Assembly (NCBI RefSeq): GCF_032854445.1
Contig: NC_088303.1
Span: forward strand, 2,799,501 to 2,863,500
Source of the DNA: Liolophura sinensis
Lineage: Eukaryota > Mollusca > Polyplacophora > Chitonida > Chitonidae
Length of the DNA: 64,000 bases
Direction: 5' to 3'
Shown: positions 58,601 through 64,000 of the stretch, in pieces
How positions within the stretch are numbered: position 1 is the first letter of the stretch
Layout: every line of letters starts with the position of its first letter
Notes under the pieces: generated by a model
The model's database searches: none
The model's input: only the letters and a program-made list of their open reading frames with translations
Told to the model about the DNA's origin: nothing
Translations under genes and position numbers: made by a program

Positions 58601-60546
58601 GCTATCAGCAAAAGTGTGCAGGTGTCAGATGATCTGGCACACAAGTGGGGGGAAATATTACGATATGCCGGAGCTTCCCACAGGTCAGCTATCAGCAAAA
58701 GTGTGCAGGTGTCAGATGATCTGGCACACAAGTGGGGGGAAATATTACGATATGCCGGAGCTTCCCACAGGTCAGCTATCAGCAAAAGTGTGCAGGTGTC
58801 AGATGATCTGGCACACAAGTGGGGGGAAATATTACGATATGCCGGAGCTTCCCACAGGTCAGCTATCAGCCTGATAAAAAATACAAGGACAAAACATATG
58901 AACATTTTGACTGTTTGCAAGGTTGCGCCATCTTTGTGCTTTACTTGATTACTTTCTACATCACCATATTAAGTACTTTAAATCAAAAGAGCAAAACATA
59001 CAGGGTACTGGTAACATTTCATACACCTACCTGTAATCTGGCAGTTCCATTTTATCTTTGCATGCTTCGTACAACAACTCCAGGTGCTGGCAAAAAAATA
59101 TTATTGACCTTTTTATATATTGCATCTGAAAGAAATTCACTTTTACAAGCCACTCATCAAAAGACAATCTTCAAGAGTTCAACTCACAATTACAAGATGT
59201 GTTGAAGTCATATCAATGGTATTGGTTTATTTATTTGATTGGTGTTTTACACAGTGGTCAAGAATATTTGACTTATACAACGACAGCCAGCATTATGGTG
59301 GGAGGAAACTGGGCTCGGGAGAAACCAGCAACCACCCACAGGTGTCCAGGGTGCTGTCTACTCTCCTTAAAAGTACCTGTGTGTTTAGCTCTATGGTACT
59401 CTCCTTACCTGTGGATTTACAATGGCGTAGCCTCTGCGTATGAGTAAGGTCTGGATCTGTGTGTTGGTGGTGGTCACTTTACATGTACCTGCGTGTTTAG
59501 CTCTACGGTACTCTCCTTACCTGTGGATTTTCAATGGCGTAGCCTCTGCGTATGAGTAAGGTTTGGATCTGTGTGTTGGTGGTGGTCACCTTACATGTAC
59601 CTGAGTGTTTAGCTCTATGGTACTCTCCTTACCTGTGGATTTTCAATGGTGTAGCCTCTGCGTATGAGTAAGGTCTGGATCTGTGTGTTGGTGGTGGTCA
59701 CCTTACATGTACCTGTGTGTTTAGCTCTACGGTACTCTCCTTACCTGTTGATTTTCAATGGCGTAGCCTCTGCGTATGAGTAAGGTTCGGATCTGTGTGT
59801 TGGTGGTGGTCACTTTACATGTACCTGCGTGTTTACCTCTACGGTACTCTCCTTACCTGTGGATTTACAATGGCGTAGCCTCTGCGCATGAGTAAGGTCT
59901 GGATCTGTGTGTTGGTGGTGGTCACCTTACATGTACCTGCGTGTTTAGCTCTACGGTACTCTCCTTACCTGTGGATTTACAATGGCGTAGCCTCTGCGTA
60001 TGAGTAAGGTCTGGATCTGTGTGTTGGTGGTGGTCACCTTACATGTACCTGCGTGTTTAGCTCTATGGTACTCTAATTACTTGTGGATTTTCAATGGCGT
60101 AGCCTCTGCGTATGAGTAAGGTTCGGATCTGTGTGTTGGTGGTGGTCACCTTACATGTACCTGCGTGTTTAGCTCTACGGTAGTCTAATTACCTGTGGAT
60201 TTACAATGGCGTAGCCTCTGCGTATGAGTAAGGTCTGGATCTGTGTGTTGGTGGCGGTCACCTTACATGTACCTGTGTGTTTAGCTCTATGGTACTCTAA
60301 TTACCTGTGGATTTTCAATGGCGTAGCCTCTGCGTATGAGTAAGGTCTGGATCTGTGTGTTGGTGGTGGTCACCTTACATGTACCTGTGTGTTTAGCTCT
60401 ACGGTACTCTAATTACCTGTGGATTTTCAATGGCGTAGCCTCTGCGTATGAGTAAGGTTCGGATCTGTGTGTTGGTGGTGGTCACCTTGATGGTCTCATG
60501 ATAAACTCTCTCCACAAAGGGGTCTAACCAAAGAGTACCCCCCAAG
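22465..60546 (-). CDS. Tudor / armadillo-like / CS-domain protein, C-terminal 22 exons (5' end outside window)
   Basis: Joined minus-strand exons: 60546-60417, 59086-59031, 58077-57919, 57732-57616, 57354-57179, 54831-54746, 50582-50439, 49565-49435, 48891-48828, 44699-44635, 43029-42898, 42536-42476, 41779-41715, 38262-38187, 37929-37877, 36829-36689, 35110-34934, 33421-33257, 32917-32822, 30925-30766, 28794-28701, 22628-22465. Total 2,512 nt, about 836 residues, one open frame throughout. The domains run extended Tudor (about 95-215), armadillo/HEAT-like helices (about 215-660), CS (about 667-745) and an acidic tail. Tudor domains of this type bind symmetrically dimethylated arginine, commonly in germ-line granule and piRNA factors. 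CS domains are p23-like co-chaperone modules that often contact HSP90. TDRD12-family proteins pair Tudor and CS, but no helicase is visible here, and the armadillo part makes the assignment uncertain. The product is probably cytoplasmic; no signal or membrane segment was seen. Confidence 0.88.
22629..23465. other. Intron 21, unique AT-rich part
   Basis: The intron side of the terminal exon. It contains no other exon in phase and no repeat family. Confidence 0.5.
23490..27768. repeat. 63-bp satellite in intron 21, about 68 copies with higher-order structure
   Basis: The unit contains ggaaacacaaatccctagga, caagtacagctgataataaa and gctgtaggcacacaccagca. A rare variant (caagtaagctgctgata) recurs at about 24459, 25275 and 26090, a period close to 816 bp or 13 units, so blocks were duplicated as a whole. 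Because 63 is divisible by three, many 70-325 codon frames are open on both strands; these are artefacts of the array. Confidence 0.97.
27769..28176. other. Intron 21, unassigned part between arrays
   Basis: No exon or repeat family seen. Confidence 0.45.
28177..28672. repeat. Tandem repeat of about 125-145 bp, about four diverged copies, next to exon 21
   Basis: Shared blocks are ctcacctttagcag, ttcacctgcatggctgatgg, tgtcacagtcacctgttact and atcttaactttctacaatg. The array stops about 25 bases before the donor side of exon 21. Confidence 0.85.
28701..28794 (-). CDS. Exon 21: acidic linker after the CS domain
   Basis: Acceptor cttcag, donor GTAAGT, phases 0 in and 1 out. It encodes a Ser/Asp-rich acidic segment (FERIRDSSDSDGEDSDDNLF). 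Confidence 0.87.
29050..29265. repeat. 28-bp minisatellite, about eight copies
   Basis: The unit is aagattacatcacttagaca followed by cggtattc or cagtgtcc. Two variant classes are arranged in blocks. Confidence 0.93.
29415..30752. repeat. 51-bp minisatellite in intron 20, about 26 copies
   Basis: The unit contains gtgaccaggcatcataggtc, agaatagatggggagagtta and gatagcaggta. It ends about 14 bases from the exon 20 donor, and its last diverged copy includes the intron start. The open minus-strand frame over it (17-residue repeats) is a by-product. Confidence 0.96.
30766..30925 (-). CDS. Exon 20: second half of the CS domain
   Basis: Acceptor ttacag, donor GTGAGA, phases 2 in and 0 out. It encodes the CS core beta-strand motif YEFEFSLCDKI followed by a P-x-K-S loop (IIPAKS). 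A strand then leads to KGRWKRLL, the usual W-x-x-L-L ending of CS domains, and a basic helix. The first 55 bases are duplicated twice upstream (see 30871-31130). Confidence 0.92.
30871..31130. repeat. 108-bp tandem duplication containing the 5' part of exon 20 and its 3' splice site
   Basis: gatcttatcaca starts at 30871, 30979 and 31087, a 108-base spacing. Each copy contains up to 55 bases of exon 20 plus 53 bases of the upstream intron. In the second copy the acceptor ttacag is changed to ttacgg. The third copy is truncated before the acceptor. Only the copy at the real exon has a full splice site. Confidence 0.9.
31291..31598 (-). mobile_element. SINE family B with tRNA-like head
   Basis: The minus-strand 5' head lies at the right end (tagcacagttgatagaac, A-box-like, and gtagatcccgggt, B-box-like). 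The body contains tcatatgacgacaaagga on the plus strand, and the gtgagtgagggagtg tail is at the left. It lies in intron 19. It lacks about 45 bases of the body seen in the copy at 1985-2234. Confidence 0.82.
31599..32821. other. Intron 19, unassigned part
   Basis: No further exon in phase and no repeat family were found. Open frames at 31564-31890 and 32508-32747 show no domain. Confidence 0.45.
32822..32917 (-). CDS. Exon 19: first half of the CS domain
   Basis: Acceptor tgtcag, donor GTAAGT, phases 2 and 2. The segment WYQNSFRVVLSVKL is the typical first two beta strands of a CS domain, followed by V..KSV and SVHF, which continue into exon 20. Confidence 0.92.
33000..33200. mobile_element. 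Degenerate SINE-like repeat (family C)
   Basis: It starts with ttattttttaattgacgttt and contains gatatacagatatgcacac, related to 12725-12895. It lies just downstream of exon 18 in transcription order, in intron 18. Confidence 0.45.
33257..33421 (-). CDS. Exon 18: helical end of armadillo-like region and linker to CS domain
   Basis: Acceptor ctccag, donor GTGGGT, phases 2 and 2. It encodes LTLELSSQWNHLLTSLDV and then a charged linker leading to the CS domain. Function is inferred only from position. Confidence 0.85.
33470..34600. repeat. 61-bp minisatellite in intron 17, about 18 copies
   Basis: The unit contains tttttcagtatacatgaaca, cagttttgttaatgagcagg and ggaaactggagtgctcc. It starts about 50 bases upstream of the exon 18 acceptor. 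The upstream-most copies end in two short ccagcctctgtaaccatgg repeats (34605-34670). Confidence 0.95.
34934..35110 (-). CDS. Exon 17: armadillo-like repeat
   Basis: Acceptor tttcag, donor GTGGGT, phases 2 and 2. It encodes paired helices with LLKLVVQLIRDTNNHQVIRW and TTQLMHRLSERSRRN, the hydrophobic spacing and turn expected of an armadillo/HEAT repeat. Confidence 0.88.
35118..35762. repeat. Minisatellite of about 40-60 bp touching the exon 17 acceptor
   Basis: The unit contains gagtacatgtagcaatggca and gttatactcaatatgagtaa, with a longer variant carrying agagggcct. It starts about eight bases outside the exon, inside the region that should hold the acceptor's pyrimidine tract. Confidence 0.93.
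35763..36688. other. Intron 16, unassigned part
   Basis: No phase-compatible exon and no repeat family were found. Open frames at 35860-36072, 36130-36336 and 36275-36490 have no recognisable domain. Confidence 0.45.
36689..36829 (-). CDS. Exon 16: armadillo-like repeat
   Basis: Acceptor tttag, donor GTAAGT, phases 2 and 2. It encodes KGIDVVLKQVSLHKDDSEFA and EAFCHFCCVLGDH, two amphipathic helices. Confidence 0.87.
36937..37020 (-). mobile_element. SINE family A fragment
   Basis: Only the 3' part is present (ttgatttgatttaattggtg; gcagccagcattatggtggg). Confidence 0.6.
37106..37372 (-). mobile_element. SINE family A, near full length
   Basis: The tail is at the left (tttatttatttatttgattg) and the head at the right (cgctaaccaactgagccacg, the complement of the A-box region). 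It is well preserved and lies in intron 15. Confidence 0.85.
37373..37876. other. Intron 15, unassigned part
   Basis: AT-rich sequence without a visible exon or repeat family. Confidence 0.45.
37877..37929 (-). CDS. Exon 15: short helical exon
   Basis: Acceptor ttacag, donor GTACGT, phases 0 and 2. It encodes VKTLTTELLARMCTALHR, an amphipathic helix continuing the armadillo-like region. Confidence 0.85.
38187..38262 (-). CDS. Exon 14: armadillo-like helix
   Basis: Acceptor gcacag, donor GTGATT, phases 2 and 0. It encodes VSLAKLENIEALLTTVKQSE. The phase requires the small exon 13 upstream, which supports both calls. Confidence 0.87.
38300..41620. repeat. 23-bp satellite in intron 13, about 130 copies, with a 468-bp block duplication
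   Basis: The unit is gagccatcataaggtacaga plus ggg/gtg, with shorter variants. Within it a non-repeat block (ctaagtccggctaaagc; cttcaaagtgtagtacagag) appears at about 40515-40690, 40983-41158 and 41450-41610, spaced about 468 bases. This shows a recent larger duplication that carried satellite and unique sequence together. Confidence 0.95.
41715..41779 (-). CDS. Exon 13: armadillo-like helix
   Basis: Acceptor cttcag after a long pyrimidine tract (ccttgtttcttcag), donor GTGAGT, phases 0 and 2. It encodes SSDVKLSCLRSLLILCHEE, and its last codon is completed by exon 14 (Met). It restores the frame between exons 12 and 14. Confidence 0.87.
41780..42475. other. Intron 12
   Basis: It contains a partial SINE family A copy at about 42148-42300 (actatttcacttatatgacg; gcagccagtgtcatggttgg), minus strand and diverged. 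The rest is unassigned. Confidence 0.55.
42476..42536 (-). CDS. Exon 12: helical exon
   Basis: Acceptor ttacag, donor GTAAGA, phases 2 and 0. It encodes LLSSVLESRFVTHLCWQICR. Confidence 0.85.
42898..43029 (-). CDS. Exon 11: armadillo/HEAT-like repeat
   Basis: Acceptor ttgtcag, donor GTCAGT, phases 2 and 2. It encodes EVKKEVISNLWKLIRYS and ATVVTTLLPLLTQSIRQC, a clear helix-turn-helix pattern of armadillo/HEAT type. Confidence 0.88.
43030..44634. other. Intron 10
   Basis: AT-rich. It holds a short (atgt)n microsatellite at about 43791-43835. No phase-compatible exon was seen. The open frame at 43163-43435 has no domain. Confidence 0.5.
44635..44699 (-). CDS. Exon 10: armadillo-like helix
   Basis: Acceptor ttccag, donor GTAAGT, phases 0 and 2. 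It encodes LRTMTLQLGNMLKSIVE. Confidence 0.85.
44825..44940. repeat. Dispersed repeat shared with 15175-15270
   Basis: aacattctgagagaactatg with similar flanks occurs in both places. Element class is unknown. Confidence 0.55.
45513..45758 (-). pseudogene. LINE ORF2 C-terminal fragment
   Basis: It encodes ENAEHYLFTCPAF followed by alpha-helical sequence ending at a stop. The E-x-A-E-H-x-L-x-x-C-P motif is typical of the cysteine/histidine-containing C terminus of LINE reverse transcriptases. It is about 80 residues and lacks the catalytic domain. Confidence 0.78.
45765..46078. repeat. 25-bp minisatellite at the LINE deletion junction, about 12 copies
   Basis: The unit is ctaataccctggtagcccca plus ccc(ca). 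On the minus strand its sequence gtgaggctaccagg is continuous with the endonuclease reading frame at 46060-46078, so the array appears to have grown from LINE sequence. Confidence 0.92.
46055..46414 (-). pseudogene. LINE ORF2 endonuclease N-terminal fragment
   Basis: It encodes MCGDVHSNPGLSS, KFCHINARSI and CDVIGVSETWLD, the start of an exonuclease-endonuclease-phosphatase domain as found in LINE ORF2. N in HINARS and E in SETWLD correspond to the conserved catalytic positions. The fragment stops at LPGY, where the minisatellite starts. Confidence 0.85.
47247..47830 (-). pseudogene. LINE ORF1 remnant
   Basis: A coiled-coil region (LKSEIMESKSMMAVLKKQNN) is followed by SEQYSHRNGLQISGL and SHYVGR, then, after an in-frame stop at about 47356, IIIKFVSYRKQREL and ARKKLRQSE. 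These are features of RRM-type LINE ORF1 proteins. The upstream coiled coil is interrupted by a stop and an apparent frameshift. Confidence 0.75.
48245..48375. repeat. Minisatellite of about 32 bp, four copies
   Basis: The unit contains cttgttaaaggataacaaag and cacctctactg. Confidence 0.9.
48828..48891 (-). CDS. Exon 9: linker exon (5' boundary uncertain)
   Basis: Donor GTAAGT at the low end. It encodes ADKLPQRPVDLCRSIYNTQ. A strong acceptor (tttgcag) at 48927 would extend the exon to 99 bases, but in the phase required by exon 8 that reads into a stop. The acceptor ending gagag at 48892 keeps the frame and is preferred here. Confidence 0.65.
49435..49565 (-). CDS. Exon 8 (5' boundary uncertain)
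   Basis: Donor GTAGGT, phase 2 out. It encodes KISLFVDFQIPQKTKVKIK and GLEMYKHWIQSAL. The acceptor chosen (actgatgag) keeps phase 0 with exon 7. A shorter version starting after gtgaag at about 49500 is also phase-compatible. Confidence 0.65.
49765..50065. repeat. Minisatellite of about 32 bp in intron 7, about nine copies
   Basis: The unit is gtgatgacatttttagctgt plus aaatctacacaa. The first two copies are separated by an 85-base duplicated segment including acttaataatgtatcataat. Confidence 0.9.
50439..50582 (-). CDS. Exon 7: start of helical region
   Basis: Acceptor ttgtag, donor GTATGG, phases 0 and 0 (48 codons). It encodes RRIAQCIGAHRHLVDLVYKS and EEVNVLQEMVYHKHCQ. Confidence 0.87.
50820..54572. 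repeat. 51-bp satellite in intron 6, about 73 copies
   Basis: The unit contains tgatgtattatggcctcatc, aggaagcaattcccaagttt and taccaaaagta. Common variants are gcaatt/ggattt/ggaatt, ggcc/gacc, and accaaa/atcaaa. A minus-strand frame is open for 1,117 codons (51180-54533), encoding 17-residue repeats. The common variants change amino acids (Leu/Ile/Phe, Ala/Val, Gly/Asp) instead of silent positions, so selection on a protein is not supported. Confidence 0.97.
54746..54831 (-). CDS. Exon 6: linker after the Tudor domain
   Basis: Acceptor ctgcag, donor GTGAGG, phases 1 and 0. It encodes SSWQEDDGDALWEMVCHHNG and FRELQAK. Confidence 0.87.
54832..55165. other. Intron 5, part without clear repeats
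   Basis: A unique segment precedes two heavily degenerate copies (55085-55165) of the 53-bp repeat, which mark the worn edge of that array. Confidence 0.5.
55165..57165. repeat. 53-bp satellite in intron 5, about 37 copies
   Basis: The unit contains gagattatagcctgagactt, gtttatagaggtacagatta and tccccctttgtaa. It ends about 15-25 bases from the donor of exon 5. Copies become degenerate at the left edge. Confidence 0.96.
57179..57354 (-). CDS. Exon 5: core of the Tudor domain
   Basis: Acceptor ttctag, donor GTGAGT, phases 2 and 1. It encodes WYRAKIVSVGNDDKVDVLFV, then DYGDTETMSVQDIREIP and LPFQAMECGL. These are the hallmark Tudor strands, with the F-V-D-Y-G-D-T motif. The aromatic residues (W/Y at the start, F and Y in FVDYG) would form the methylarginine-binding cage by analogy with the family. 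Confidence 0.95.
57616..57732 (-). CDS. Exon 4: first part of the Tudor domain
   Basis: Acceptor tttcag, donor GTAGGT, phases 2 and 2. It encodes LMSRMNKDSSQQKVVLDEKK and GTLCLANFYIDD, leading directly into WYRAKI of exon 5. Confidence 0.93.
57919..58077 (-). CDS. Exon 3: acidic linker and N-terminal strand of the extended Tudor domain
   Basis: Acceptor gttgtag, donor GTAAGT, phases 2 and 2. It encodes EVESLPVALEDVSGEESSD and then TPECFYLRLAERNQ, the classic P-x-x-F-Y-x-R-L entry of extended Tudor domains. An alternative acceptor six bases downstream is also in frame. The 87-bp array ends at this acceptor. Confidence 0.92.
58085..58873. repeat. 87-bp tandem array in intron 2, nine nearly identical copies
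   Basis: The unit contains gtgcaggtgtcagatgatct, ggcacacaagtggggggaaa and cacaggtcagctatcagcaa. Eight copies look identical; the copy beside exon 3 differs by a few bases. Because 87 is divisible by three, several frames are open. Direct splicing of exon 2 to exon 3 keeps the frame without the array, so I treat it as intronic. Confidence 0.97.
59031..59086 (-). CDS. Exon 2
   Basis: Acceptor tgccag, donor GTAGGT, phases 0 and 2. It encodes HLELLYEACKDKMELPDY. Confidence 0.86.
59227..59347 (-). mobile_element. SINE family A, 3' part
   Basis: The tail tatttatttgattggtgt is at the left, followed by caagaatatttgacttatac and gccagcattatggtgggagg. It is 5'-truncated and lies in intron 1. Confidence 0.7.
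59386..60485. repeat. 112-bp tandem array built from the 3' part of exon 1 and its 5' splice site, ten copies
   Basis: The spacing of gcgtagcctctgcg is 112 bases. Each unit is 69 bases of exon 1 sequence (23 codons, complement of 60417-60485) plus 43 bases of the following intron. Most copies retain a donor (CAG|GTAAGG or CAG|GTAATT). The right-most copy is the true exon. Reading from exon 1 through its donor into the intron part gives a stop within six codons. Confidence 0.95.
60417..60546 (-). CDS. Exon 1 in window (gene continues to the right)
   Basis: Acceptor tttcag at 60547-60548, donor GTAATT, phases 2 and 0. It encodes LWLDPFVERVYHETIKV, then TTTNTQIRTLLIRRGYAIEN. I do not recognise a named domain. 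Its last 69 bases are the source of the adjacent array. Confidence 0.87.
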
Positions 60547-60548
60547 CT

Positions 60549-60890
60549 GAAAAACACAAAACTGTCCATATCTTAATGCTGTCCAGAATGAGCCAAACCC
60601 AGGACAACTGACAGAAATCATGTGTCTCGGACAGAACAGTATGTGAGGAAGTTTTCTATTGTGTAATAATTTCCAACATTTATTCAACATGCACATAGAG
60701 GAACATTTTAAGTTATTTGAAAATAGGATGTGTAATATGTGATCCATTCAATCAAGTAAAGGTAAAGGTCACACCAGTTAAGACTACCCATGACCTCTAT
60801 GATTCACAGTGATCTTTTCATTGAGGTCAAATGTGCCCAACATATCCCACTTGAAACCCAAGATCCTGTTTGCCACCACACTTAAACTGA
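60549..60890. other. Upstream intron, unique part
   Basis: No further exon is visible. The preceding exon must lie right of the window or be hidden beyond the 37-bp array. Confidence 0.45.
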
Positions 60891-60892
60891 AC

Positions 60893-63800
60893 CTACAAAC
60901 CTTGTCGGAATCCTACTTACAATCCGACCCTTCAAACTTTGTCGGAATCCTGCTTACAATATGACCCTTCAAAACTTGTCGGAATCTCGTCGGAATCCTG
61001 ATTATAATCTGACCCTTCAAACCGTGTCGGAATCCTACTTACAATCTGACCCTTCAAACCTTGTCAGAATCTTGTCGGAATCCTCCTTACAATCTGACCC
61101 TTCAAAACTTGTCGGAATCATGTCGGAACCCTGCTTACAATCTGACCCTTCAAACCTTGTCGGAATCTTACTTACAACCTGACCCTTCATACCTTGTCGG
61201 AATCCTACTTACAATCTGACCCTTCAAACCTTGTCGGAATCTTACTTACAACCTGACCCTTCAAACCGTGTTGGAATTATGCTTATAATCTGACCCTTCA
61301 AACCTTGTCGGAATCCTACTTACAATCTGACCCTTCAAACCTTGTCGGAATCCTACTTACAATCTGACCCTTCAAACCTTGTCAGAATCTTACTTACAAC
61401 CTGACCCTTCATACCTTGTCGGAATCCTACTTACAATCTGACCCTTCAAAACCTGTTGGAATTATACTTACAATCTGACCCTTCAAACCTTTTCGGAATC
61501 CTACTTACAATCTGACCCTACAAACCTTGTCAGAATACTACTTACAATCTGAACCTTTATACCTTGTCGGAATCCTGCTTATAATCTGACCCTTCAAACC
61601 TTGTCGGAATCTTACTTACAACCTGACCCTTCATACCTTGTCGGAATCCTACTTACAATCTGACCCTTCAAACCTTGTCGGAATCCTACTTACAATCTGA
61701 CCCTTCAAACCTTGTCTGAATCCTACTTACAATCTGACCCTTCAAAACCTGTTGGAATTATACTTACAATCTGACCCTTCAAACCTTGTCAAAATCCTGC
61801 TTACAATCTGACCCTTCAAACCTTGTCGGAATACTGCTTACGATCTGACCCTTCAAACCTTGTCGGAATCCTACTTAAAATCTTACCCTACAAACCGTGT
61901 TGGAATCATGCTTCTAATCTGACCTTTCAAACCTTGTCGGAATACTGCTTACAATCTGACCCTTCAAACCGTGTTGGAATCCTGCTTATAATCTGACCCT
62001 TCAAACCTTGTCGGAATCCTACTTACAATCTGACTCTACAAACCTTGTCGGAATCCTACTTACAATCTGACCCTTCAAACCTTGTCGGAATCCTCCTTAC
62101 AATCTGACCCTTCAAACGTTGTCGAAATACTGCTTACAATCTGACCCTTCAAACCTTGTCGGAATACTGCTTACAATCTGACCCTTCAAACCTTTTCGGA
62201 ATCCTACTTACAATCTGACCCTACAAACCTTGTCAGAATACTACTTACAATCTGAACCTTCATACCTTGTCGGAATCCTGCTTATAATCTGACCCTTCAA
62301 ACCTTGTCGGAATCCTACTTACAATCTGACCCTACAAACCTTGTCGGAATCCTGCTTACAATCTGACCCTTCACACCTTGTCGGAATCCTACTTATAATC
62401 TGACCCTTCAAACCTTGTCAGAATCCAACTTACAATCTGACCATACAAACCTTGTCGGAATCCTGCTTACAATCTGACATTTCAAACCTTGTCGAAATCC
62501 TACTTACAATCTGACCCTTCAAACCTTGTCAGAATACTATTTACAATCAGACCTTTCATACCTTGTCGAAATCCTGCTTATAATCTGACCCTTCAAACCT
62601 TGTCGGAATCCTCCTTACAATCTGACCCTACAAACCTTGTCGGAATCCTGCTTACAATCTGACCCTTCAAAGCTTGTCCGAATCCTACTTATAATCTGAC
62701 CCTTCAAACCTTGTCGGAATACTGCTTACAATCTGACCCTTCAAACCTTGTCAGAATACTACTTACAATCTGACCCTTCAAACCTTGTCGGAATACTGCT
62801 TACAATCTGACCCTTCAAACCTTGTCGGAATCCTCCTTACAATCTGACCCTACAAACCGTGTTGGAATCCTCCTTCTAATCTGACCCTTCAAACCTTGTC
62901 AGAATACTACTTACAATCTGACCCTTCAAACCTTGTCGGAATCCTACTTATAATCTGACCCTTCAAACCTTGTCAGAATACTGCTTACGATCTGACCTTT
63001 CAAACCTTGTCAGAATACTACTTACAATCTGACCCTTCAAACCTTGTCGGAATACTGCTTACAATCTGACCCTTCAAACCTTGTGGGAATCCTCCTTACA
63101 ATCTGACCCTTCAAACCGTGTTGGAATCCTGCTTACAATCTGACCCTTCAAACCTTGTCAGAATCCTACTTATATTCTGACCCTTCAAACCTTGTCGGAA
63201 TCCTACTTACAATCTGACCCTTCAAACCGTGTCGAAATCCTACTTATAATCTGACACTTCAAACCTTGTCGGAATATCGCTTACAATCTGACCCTTCAAA
63301 CCTTGTCAGAATACTGCTTACGATCTGACCCTTCAAACCTTGTCAGAATACTACTTACAATCTGACCCTTCAAACCGTGTTGGAATCCTGCTTATAATCT
63401 GACCCTTCAAACCTTGTCGGAATACTGCTTACAATCTGACCCTTCAAACCTTGTCAGAATACTACTTACAATCTGACCCTTCAAACCTTGTCGGAATCCT
63501 CCTTACAATCTGACCCTACAAACCTTGTCGGAATACTGCTTACGATCTGACCCTTCAAACCTTGTCGGAATCCTACTTAAAATCTGACCCTACAAACCGT
63601 GTTGGAATCCTGCTTCTAATCTGACCCTTCAAACCTTGTCGGAATCCTACTTATAATCTGACCCTTCAAACCTTGTCGGAATACTGCTTACAATCTGACC
63701 CTTCAAACCTTGTCTGCATCCTACTTATAATCTGACCCTTCAAACCTTGTCAGAATACTGCTTACGATCTGACCCTTCAAACCTTGTCAGAATACTACTT

Positions 63801-64000
63801 ACAATCTGACCCTTCAAACCTTGTCGGAATACTGCTTACAATCTGACATTTCAAACCTTGTCGGAATCCTACTTACAATCTGACCCTTCAAACCTTGTCA
63901 GAATCCTACTTACAATCTGAACCTTCATACCTTGTCGGAATCCTGCTTATAATCTGACCCTTCAAACCTTGTCGGAATCCTACTTACAATCTGACCCTAC
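60893..64000. repeat. 37-bp satellite, about 84 copies, running off the window
   Basis: The unit contains cttacaatctgacccttcaa and accttgtcggaatccta. Common changes are gtcgg/gtcag, cttcaa/ctacaa and ccta/actg. The right edge is not seen. Confidence 0.96.

Noticed and set aside
57986-58948. Open frames of 260-320 codons across the 87-bp array
   Set aside because: Exon 2 joins exon 3 in phase without the array, and the minus-strand repeat frame hits a stop before exon 3, so it is unlikely to be coding.
22629-64000. The idea that unit lengths are preferentially multiples of three
   Set aside because: 18, 48, 51, 51, 63, 87 and 108 fit, but 22, 23, 25, 28, 37, 53, 61, 76 and 112 do not. With about a third expected by chance the excess is not convincing.

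Overview
The window is invertebrate nuclear DNA, with intron-rich coding sequence, GT-AG splice sites and a mix of tRNA-derived SINEs. I recognise these SINE types from bivalve and other mollusc genomes, so a bivalve-like lophotrochozoan is my best guess. That is an inference; no species marker gene is present. No prokaryotic features, genuine tRNA or rRNA genes, or CRISPR arrays were seen.

One real gene can be read. It is on the minus strand and occupies 22465-60546, continuing beyond the right edge. I joined 22 exons by eye using splice sites and reading phase, and every junction is phase-compatible. They give about 836 residues of the C-terminal part of one protein. The order is a linker, an extended Tudor domain (57179-58077), a long helical region resembling armadillo/HEAT repeats (about 32822-50582), a CS (p23/HSP20-like) domain (30766-32917), and an acidic Ser/Asp-rich tail ending in TAG at 22465-22467. 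Tudor proteins of this kind usually act in germ-line RNA and piRNA pathways. TDRD12-type proteins combine Tudor and CS domains, but the helicase that would confirm such a protein is not in the window, so no symbol is assigned.

Roughly half of the window is tandem repeat. More than twenty unrelated families, with units from 18 to 179 bp, fill nearly every large intron and the region downstream of the gene. Several arrays begin within about 10-60 bases of a splice site. Two are built partly from exon sequence: a 112-bp array copies the end of the first visible exon with its 5' splice site, and a 108-bp array copies the start of a CS-domain exon with its 3' splice site.

The left part (1-22 kb) has a possible 3' UTR of a plus-strand neighbour (1-1835), large satellites (3.35-5.17, 5.7-11.7, 12.9-14.0 and 16.6-17.7 kb), and SINEs. 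It also has two related dispersed elements (about 5310-11775 and 20041-20810) that share their ends and a terminal hairpin but differ greatly in internal tandem content. An intron at 44.7-48.8 kb holds a decayed minus-strand LINE, most of whose ORF2 is missing and whose deletion junction is occupied by a 25-bp minisatellite. The many long open frames over the arrays are best explained by unit lengths divisible by three, not by genes.
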